A stretch of DNA of 6,203 nt from Syntrophus sp. (in: bacteria) (GTDB lineage Bacteria > Desulfobacterota > Syntrophia > Syntrophales > UBA8958), in NCBI GenBank assembly GCA_003451635.1, contig DMAT01000177.1:4447-10649 (forward strand), read 5' to 3'. Below are positions 1-4,487 of this stretch, piece after piece. Each line of letters opens with the position of its first letter. Within the stretch, counting starts at the first letter, position 1. Made by a program: the position numbers and the translations under genes. The notes beneath the pieces are model-generated. The model searched no databases, was not told the origin of the DNA, and worked only from the letters and a program-made list of their open reading frames with translations.

Positions 1-66
1 GACGCAGGGGACTCAAAATCCCCCGAGGGCAACTTCATGACGGTTCGATTCCGTCCTCCGGCACCA
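1..66 (+). tRNA. tRNA-Leu (anticodon CAA), 3' portion; 5' end outside window
   Basis: The 3' three quarters of a class II tRNA is present. The anticodon stem GGGGA/TCCCC (7-11 with 19-23) encloses a 7-base loop whose bases 14-16 are CAA, after the invariant T at 13, so it reads UUG leucine codons. A long variable arm (24-38) folds as GAGG-GCAA-CTTC, as expected for Leu. The T arm is GACGG/CCGTC (39-43 with 51-55) around TTCGATT. The 3' acceptor strand CTCCGGC (56-62), discriminator A63 and an encoded CCA (64-66) complete it. Discriminator A and the long arm both fit Leu. About 20 bases (5' acceptor strand and most of the D arm) lie before the window. Confidence 0.95.
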
Positions 67-74
67 AATGATTA

Positions 75-114
75 AAAGGGCTTACACTCTTTTTAGAGGA
101 TAAGTCCTTTTTTT
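75..114 (+). terminator. Rho-independent terminator after tRNA-Leu
   Basis: Bases 75-84 (AAAGGGCTTA) pair with 101-110 (TAAGTCCTTT) over 10 bp including one G-T. The hairpin is extended by an inner CTCT/AGAG stem (87-90 with 95-98) around a TTTT loop. A T-run covers 108-114. It lies 9 bases after the tRNA CCA end, so it should end the tRNA transcript and leave rfbA with its own promoter. Confidence 0.85.
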
Positions 115-135
115 ATTAAGATTCAATCAATGTTG

Positions 136-165
136 TTGACTTAAGCACCATGATTCTCCTAATAT
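136..165 (+). promoter_or_regulatory. Putative sigma70-type promoter for rfbA
   Basis: TTGACT (136-141, 5 of 6 to the -35 consensus) is followed after 18 bases by TAATAT (160-165, 4 of 6 to the -10 consensus). It lies between the tRNA terminator and rfbA, which therefore needs its own start signal. A perfect 10-base palindrome, CTAATATTAG (159-168), covers the -10 element. The rest of 115-204 is AT-rich and shows no ORF. Confidence 0.5.
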
Positions 166-204
166 TAGCAATAACTATAAAGAAAGGAAATACTTAAATA
201 CGCC

Positions 205-1077
205 ATGAAAGGAATTATCTTAGCTGGTGGCGCGGGCACGCGCCTCTATCCCATCACCAGAGTAATCAGCAAGCAACTACTGCCGATTTACGACAAACCG
301 ATGATCTATTATCCTCTGTCGATCCTGCTTTTGGCGGGAATCAGAGAGATATTGATCATATCAACTCCGGAAGACCTGCCCCTTTATCGGAGATTATTGG
401 GAGACGGAGCTCAATGGGGCATTGAATTCACCTATGCCGAACAACCGAAGCCCGAGGGGTTGGCCCAGGCCTTCATCATTGGTCGGGAGTTCGTGAAAAA
501 GGACAAATGCTGCCTGATCCTCGGGGATAACATTTTTTATGGACACGGTTTGGTCAGACTCCTCAGAAAGGCGGGGGAGAACGAAAAAGGAGCAACCGTC
601 TTCGCCTATTGGGTGAAAGATCCGGAACGCTATGGCGTCGTCTCTTTTAATAGTGAAGGCAAGGCCGACACTCTTGAGGAAAAACCCAAAGCCCCGAAAT
701 CCAACTGGGCCGTGACGGGTCTATATTTCTATGATAACCGGGTCCTGGACATTGCGGCCGGGCTGAAACCCTCCCCACGGGGAGAACTGGAAATCACAGA
801 TGTCAACCGGGCCTATCTCGAATCCAAGGAACTGAAAGTGGAAACCCTTGGCCGCGGCATTGCCTGGCTGGACACGGGCACCCATGAATCATTGACCCAG
901 GCGTCAACCTTCATCGAGGCGATCGAAAACAGGCAGGGCCTCAAGGTGGCCTGCCTGGAAGAAATCTCCTATCGGATGGGACATATTGACGCCGCGCAGA
1001 TCCTGAAATTGGCCCAACCGATGATCAACAACAGTTACGGGCAGTATCTTATCAATATGGTCAAAAGGGATGTCTGA
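205..1077 (+). CDS. rfbA: Glucose-1-phosphate thymidylyltransferase (RmlA/RfbA)
   Basis: The enzyme joins dTTP and glucose-1-phosphate to give dTDP-glucose and pyrophosphate in the cytoplasm, the first step toward dTDP-rhamnose and related surface sugars. At 290 aa it is the usual full length. The nucleotide-binding signature GGAGTRLYP is at residues 8-16, followed by SKQLLPIYDKP (22-32), which carries the conserved Lys. LGDNIFYG (106-113) holds metal-ligand Asp108, EEKP is at 158-161, GELEITDVN at 193-201 and WLDTGTH at 221-227 (Asp223). The C-terminal part (QGLKVACLEEI) also matches the family. The ATG at 205 gives the exact family N-terminus. The only visible Shine-Dalgarno, AGGA at 185-188, is 16 bases away, which is unusually far. 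No rmlB, C or D is adjacent: upstream is a tRNA and downstream is a convergent operon. It is either monocistronic or what is left of a larger sugar locus. Confidence 0.96.
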   Translation: MKGIILAGGAGTRLYPITRVISKQLLPIYDKPMIYYPLSILLLAGIREILIISTPEDLPLYRRLLGDGAQWGIEFTYAEQPKPEGLAQAFIIGREFVKKDKCCLILGDNIFYGHGLVRLLRKAGENEKGATVFAYWVKDPERYGVVSFNSEGKADTLEEKPKAPKSNWAVTGLYFYDNRVLDIAAGLKPSPRGELEITDVNRAYLESKELKVETLGRGIAWLDTGTHESLTQASTFIEAIENRQGLKVACLEEISYRMGHIDAAQILKLAQPMINNSYGQYLINMVKRDV

Positions 1078-1148
1078 ATGGTTCTTTATCCGTGGTTAAA
1101 GACTTAAGCTTCAGTTACAACCGTCCGGAGATAATGATTCCCCAGTGA
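1070..1148 (+). pseudogene. Possible remnant of an ABC-transporter ATPase N-terminus
   Basis: The frame covering 1080-1148 reads SLSVVKDLSFSYNRPEIM and then ends IPQ-stop at 1146-1148. This is close to the start of many ABC ATPases, where a VxDLSFSY strand precedes the Walker A region by about 25 residues. No Walker A follows. An ATG at 1070-1072, overlapping the rfbA stop by 8 bases as in coupled operons, opens a different frame (MSEWFFIRG, stop at 1097-1099). A single-base shift would join the two into a normal ABC-type N-terminus. It overlaps the 3' end of the convergent ecfT. I infer a frameshifted, truncated gene once downstream of rfbA. The match is short and chance cannot be excluded. 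Confidence 0.35.
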
Positions 1149-1909
1149 AGGGCTACCCTCATATAGAGGCAGGCAGCGAGGATTAGCGTCAGGGAGCCCA
1201 GTACCAGCCAGTCCCTTCCCGTAGTCTGCGGTTCGTAGTAGCTGGTTCTGGGTGCGTCGGGTCGAAAGCCCTTCGACTCCAATGCCATGGCCAGGAAGTT
1301 CGTGTACCGCATGGCGGAGATGAATATGGGGATGGACAGGGGGGCAAATCTTTTAAAACGGCCGAAAATATTTTTCGAGTCCAGATCAAGTCCTCGGGAT
1401 ACCTGTGCCTGGACAATGGTAGCCCCGGCATCGGCAAAAGTCGGCGCCAGGCGGATGGCGGTGGCAAGGGCAAAAGCCACTGGATAGGGAATACCGAGGC
1501 GAATCAGGCCGTTGGTAATTTCCTCGTTTTTCGTCGTGGCTAAAAGCAGCAGCCCGGCGCTGACAAAGGTCGTCAGTCGCAGGCCCATGGCAAGCCCATA
1601 AAGGAGGGATTCTCTGCTGACTTCGAGACCATGCCATTCCAACAGGATTGTCTTGCCTTTAATAAAAAATGGCCAGAGGACGACGCTGAAGACAAAAAGC
1701 AAGACGAGGAGAAAACGGAGTTTCCATAAAACTTTTAGTGATTTAGCAGCCGTGAAGATAGCCAGTACGCTGGCGAGGATTCCAGCAATGAACAGGGGAT
1801 GATTGAAGCATAGGCAGACAACAAAAATCAGCAGGACCCCGCCAATCTTGGTGCGGGGGTCGAGGCGGTGGAGCCATGTTGCCCTATCATTATAAAAGGT
1901 CAGATTCAT
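1115..1909 (-). CDS. ecfT: ECF transporter transmembrane coupling protein EcfT
   Basis: This is the integral membrane scaffold of an ECF vitamin/metal importer. It transmits ATPase movement to the S component. The protein is 264 aa, normal for the EcfT/CbiQ family. The N-terminus (NDRATWLHRLDPRTKI) is typical, ending in the conserved LDPRTK. Hydrophobic segments lie at about 22-34, 38-54, 66-83, 103-124, 141-156 and 234-255. The two short coupling motifs, usually Ala-Arg-Gly, are SRG (171-173) and SKG (212-214); the second has Lys for Arg. It is the last gene of the S-AA-T operon, starting 24 bases after the ATPase stop and in the same reading frame. No convincing Shine-Dalgarno precedes the ATG, so expression may depend on translation of the ATPase gene. 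Its last residues overlap the + strand ABC-like remnant. Confidence 0.93.
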   Translation of the reverse strand: MNLTFYNDRATWLHRLDPRTKIGGVLLIFVVCLCFNHPLFIAGILASVLAIFTAAKSLKVLWKLRFLLVLLFVFSVVLWPFFIKGKTILLEWHGLEVSRESLLYGLAMGLRLTTFVSAGLLLLATTKNEEITNGLIRLGIPYPVAFALATAIRLAPTFADAGATIVQAQVSRGLDLDSKNIFGRFKRFAPLSIPIFISAMRYTNFLAMALESKGFRPDAPRTSYYEPQTTGRDWLVLGSLTLILAACLYMRVALHWGIIISGRL

Positions 1910-1933
1910 TTTCGAAAGTCCATGTCGTAAACG

Positions 1934-3631
1934 CTAAAATGACCTGGGTGAAACAGCCTCGCTCTTGAGTTCCTTTACCATGTCGTTCAATGTCATCGCG
2001 GCCAGACCAAGACGATTTCTGAGGCGGATAAGATCGGAAGGCGCCAGCGAGGCTGCGGCCAGCATGGTCTCATCGGAAAAAACCTCTGATGTCGGTCCAT
2101 CAAGGAGTATCCTTCCCTCCTTCATCAGGATGCTGCGCCGGGCGTAGGCCTCGGCAATCCACATGGCATGGGTGATGACAATAATCGTGTGTCCCAGCTG
2201 GTTGAGTCGTTTCAGCATCTCCATCGTGTCTAGTTGGTGGACATAATCCAGCCCCGTTGTTGGTTCGTCGAGGATAATTACGGCGGGTTTGACGGCAAGG
2301 ATTGACGCTACCGCCACGCGCTGCCTTTCTCCCCGGTTCAAAAGAAAGGGGTTTTTATCCTCGAAGCCGCTCAGGCCCGTGGCGTCGAGAGCTTCCGCAA
2401 TATTACGTTCCAGCGTCTTTCCATCCATCCCCAGAATGCGCGGTCCGAAGGACACTTCCTCCCCGACGGTGGGGGCAAATATCTGGTGATCGGGGTTCTG
2501 GAAAACATATCCCACCTCTCTGGGCAGCTCGTCGCGCCGGTAACTGTTGACTCGTCGGCCCCGGACAAGCATGTATCCTGTTGTGGGTTTAAGGAGGCCG
2601 TTGAAGTGCTTTGCCAGGGTTGTTTTGCCGGAGCCGTTTTGCCCCAGCATGGCCACGAAATCTCCTTCGTGAATAATAAGATCGATGTCATTCAGGGCGT
2701 TTGTGGAGCCGGCCGGGTATTGGTATGAGAGGTTGCGAGTCTCCAGGATAACCTTGCCGTGATTTAGTACTGATATGTTCCGGCCTTCCGGGCGGCGGGG
2801 GCGAAGCAGACCTTGGTTCTCAATCTCCGCCAGCGCGGCATCAACCGTCAGGGGTTGGCCGGGCCAGTTCATCTCCTGGAAGAGGGCGATCGTTGCCAAG
2901 GGCCGGATGCCGCAGGATTCGATAAGAGATGAATCCGTCAGGATTTCCGCAGGCCTTCCCTTTGCCAAAAGCTGTCCGTCTCTCAAGAGCCATATTTGAT
3001 CCGCCTGCACTGCCGCCTCGGCGTCAAGATCGGTCACAACCAGGGTCCGTTCCTGGGTTCTCAGCCTTCTGATCAGGGAAAGGATATGATGGCGGCCTTC
3101 CGGGTCGATGTCCGTTGTAGGCTCATCCATGACGAGGACCGGGGGCTCCATTGCCAGCACGGAACCGATGGCCAGGCGCTGTTTCTGTCCTCCCGAAAGG
3201 GTGGCCGTGTCCCTTCTCAGCAGCTCTTCCAGGCCGACCACTCGCAAGTAAGCATGAATCCTCTCTTCCATGGCAGCCTTTGGGAGACATTGGTTTTCCA
3301 GTCCAAAGGCCATTTCAAGTTCTACGTTGGTTGAGAAGAGTTGAGCTTCAAAGTCCTGAAGGACGATCCCTACCGCCCGTGCCATGTCGGGGACACTGTT
3401 TTTGCCTGCCTCCATCCCCTCAGCCATGACCCTGCCCACATAATCACCCCGCAAGAAACGGGGGACGAGACCGTTGATTGCGCAGCAGAGGGTTGATTTT
3501 CCAGCGCCACTATGGCCCATGACCATCGTGAAACTGCCCCGGGACATTTCCCCGGAGATATCCTGTAAGGCCGGCGCGGTGGTGTTCTGATAGGAAAAGG
3601 AAAGATGGTCAAAGACAATTGATGAAGTCAT
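1934..3631 (-). CDS. ecfA: Fused two-domain ECF transporter ATPase (EcfA-EcfA')
   Basis: A 565-aa protein with two complete ABC ATPase domains that energises the ECF importer from the cytoplasmic face. Domain 1 (about 4-235) has Walker A GHSGAGKST (39-47), Q-loop Gln92, signature LSGGQ (145-149), Walker B VLVMDE (165-170) and a D-loop (TTDID). The switch position after VVT is Asp201, where most ABC proteins have His. Domain 2 (about 294-530) has Walker A GQNGSGKTT (330-338), Q-loop Gln378, a divergent signature LNRGE (431-435), Walker B VIILDE (451-456) and switch His488. A linker of about 55 residues joins them, and a 35-residue C-terminal tail follows. Single-chain double ATPases are known in this family (YkoD-type). 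The ATG follows the S-component stop by 7 bases, with GAGGT (3636-3640) four bases before the start and overlapping that stop, which suggests translational coupling. The stop is amber (TAG). Confidence 0.95.
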   Translation of the reverse strand: MTSSIVFDHLSFSYQNTTAPALQDISGEMSRGSFTMVMGHSGAGKSTLCCAINGLVPRFLRGDYVGRVMAEGMEAGKNSVPDMARAVGIVLQDFEAQLFSTNVELEMAFGLENQCLPKAAMEERIHAYLRVVGLEELLRRDTATLSGGQKQRLAIGSVLAMEPPVLVMDEPTTDIDPEGRHHILSLIRRLRTQERTLVVTDLDAEAAVQADQIWLLRDGQLLAKGRPAEILTDSSLIESCGIRPLATIALFQEMNWPGQPLTVDAALAEIENQGLLRPRRPEGRNISVLNHGKVILETRNLSYQYPAGSTNALNDIDLIIHEGDFVAMLGQNGSGKTTLAKHFNGLLKPTTGYMLVRGRRVNSYRRDELPREVGYVFQNPDHQIFAPTVGEEVSFGPRILGMDGKTLERNIAEALDATGLSGFEDKNPFLLNRGERQRVAVASILAVKPAVIILDEPTTGLDYVHQLDTMEMLKRLNQLGHTIIVITHAMWIAEAYARRSILMKEGRILLDGPTSEVFSDETMLAAASLAPSDLIRLRNRLGLAAMTLNDMVKELKSEAVSPRSF

Positions 3632-3638
3632 GAAGACC

Positions 3639-4385
3639 TCATAGGAGCAGGCTTCCTCCCATAATCAGACAGGTTGCCAGCCAAGAGACGACGGTCCATG
3701 ACAGCCCCGGCACGAAACCGCCAAAGACGCCCAGAATGCACCCTGCCGCCACCAGCCAGGCGCCGAATGAGGCCTTCATCCCGGTGTTGGCGGCGGATAC
3801 GTCCATGACCTCGGGCCAGAAGAGACGCAACTGGTTCTTGGTAACATCGAAAACGGCGGTCAGGAGCAGGATCCCGATGAGAGAGCCGATGAAGTTGTTG
3901 ATGGTGATGATTTTGGAGATGATCGCGTAAGGGACCATGCCAATGGCATCGGCGAAGGCGCCAATGACGACTGCCGCTGCAGCTCCGGAAATGAAGGCAA
4001 TGACAATGTATGTGAGCCAGTTGCGAACACTTTTGGCATCCCATACATAGGCCCCGCTGGAGACGGGAACCAGGGTTGTCCAGAGAGCGTAGGGAAGGTA
4101 TCCCATCAGGAAATTACCTATGAAACCGGCTATGGAGACGGGACTGAGGGTGCCGCCGAAGATGTCGCCGATTACATTACCGATGGCCAGACCCCATGCC
4201 CCTGCCGGTCCGAAAAGGAAACCGAAGGTCATGGGAAACACGCCTGCTACCCGGACCTCGGTGACACCGGGAATAATGGGAACAACCGTTTTGAAGGCGA
4301 TGAGGGTTGCCGCATAGATGGCCGCGCAAACGGCTGTGAGAACAATCATCCGGGTGTTCTTCCACATCAGCAGGGCATGTTGCAT
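3639..4385 (-). CDS. Putative ECF transporter S component, substrate unknown
   Basis: A hydrophobic 248-aa membrane protein, first gene of the operon that encodes the ATPase and EcfT. The position, membrane segments and sequence style identify it as the substrate-capturing S component. Segments lie at about 12-31, 48-74, 82-103, 123-147, 150-177 and 207-245. The first helix carries overlapping AxxxA spacing (Ala18, Ala22, Ala26 and Ala21, Ala25), the motif through which S components pack on EcfT. A well-patterned stretch at 36-75 (PIIPGVTEVRVAGVFP, then FGPAGAWGLAIGNVIGD) probably lines the substrate site. I do not recognise the specificity: it does not look like the BioY, ThiT, RibU or CbiM patterns I know. 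It is longer than the usual 170-200 aa. The ATG is supported by AGGAGAGG eight bases upstream. A dedicated (group I) system is inferred because all parts are in one operon. Confidence 0.8.
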   Translation of the reverse strand: MQHALLMWKNTRMIVLTAVCAAIYAATLIAFKTVVPIIPGVTEVRVAGVFPMTFGFLFGPAGAWGLAIGNVIGDIFGGTLSPVSIAGFIGNFLMGYLPYALWTTLVPVSSGAYVWDAKSVRNWLTYIVIAFISGAAAAVVIGAFADAIGMVPYAIISKIITINNFIGSLIGILLLTAVFDVTKNQLRLFWPEVMDVSAANTGMKASFGAWLVAAGCILGVFGGFVPGLSWTVVSWLATCLIMGGSLLL

Positions 4386-4393
4386 CTGGCAGA

Positions 4394-4401
4394 CCTCTCC
4401 T
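4394..4401 (-). promoter_or_regulatory. Strong ribosome binding site of the ECF operon
   Basis: On the minus strand AGGAGAGG stands 8 bases before the ATG at 4385. It is the best Shine-Dalgarno in the window and fixes the S-component start at this ATG rather than at the in-frame Met7 or Met13. Confidence 0.8.
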
Positions 4402-4423
4402 ATGCCGAGTTTCTTTTTCTGCG

Positions 4424-4450
4424 TCTATAGTTTGATGGTGATTTTGTCAA
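4424..4450 (-). promoter_or_regulatory. Putative sigma70-type promoter of the ECF operon
   Basis: Read on the minus strand, a perfect TTGACA (4450-4445) is followed by 15 bases and TATAGA (4429-4424, 4 of 6 to consensus). The spacer is shorter than the preferred 17. Transcription would start near 4417, leaving a leader of roughly 30 bases before the S-component ATG. That leaves no room for a riboswitch, so any regulation would have to come from a protein or from the promoter itself. Confidence 0.5.
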
Positions 4451-4451
4451 C

Positions 4452-4481
4452 AAAAATAGCCCTGCACGCCGAACGAAGGCT
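4452..4481 (-). terminator. Weak candidate intrinsic terminator after the L,D-transpeptidase gene
   Basis: On the minus strand AGCCT (4481-4477) can pair with GGGCT (4462-4458) around a 14-base loop. It is followed by A and TTTTT (4456-4452). The stem is only 5 bp with one G-T, so termination would be partial at best. It sits 6 bases after the transpeptidase stop and just before the ECF promoter, the expected place for a unit boundary. Confidence 0.35.
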
Positions 4482-4487
4482 TTCCGC

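Noticed and set aside
1083..1102. Inverted repeat TCTTTA/TAAAGA between rfbA and ecfT as a two-way terminator
   Set aside because: The stem is only 6 bp, AT-rich, with no T-run on either strand. I see no convincing intrinsic terminator for either convergent unit.
138..1109. 9-base repeat GACTTAAGC at 138-146 and 1101-1109, flanking rfbA
   Set aside because: The match does not extend beyond 9 bases, and many repeats of this size are expected by chance in 6 kb. Not evidence of an insertion on its own.
2996..3429. Overlapping + strand frames opposite the first ATPase domain
   Set aside because: These are shadows of the ABC ATPase coding strand; the real motifs are on the minus strand.
4386..4487. 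Riboswitch upstream of the ECF operon
   Set aside because: The gap is 102 bases and holds a terminator-like element and the promoter, leaving about 30 bases of leader. No conserved riboswitch core is visible.
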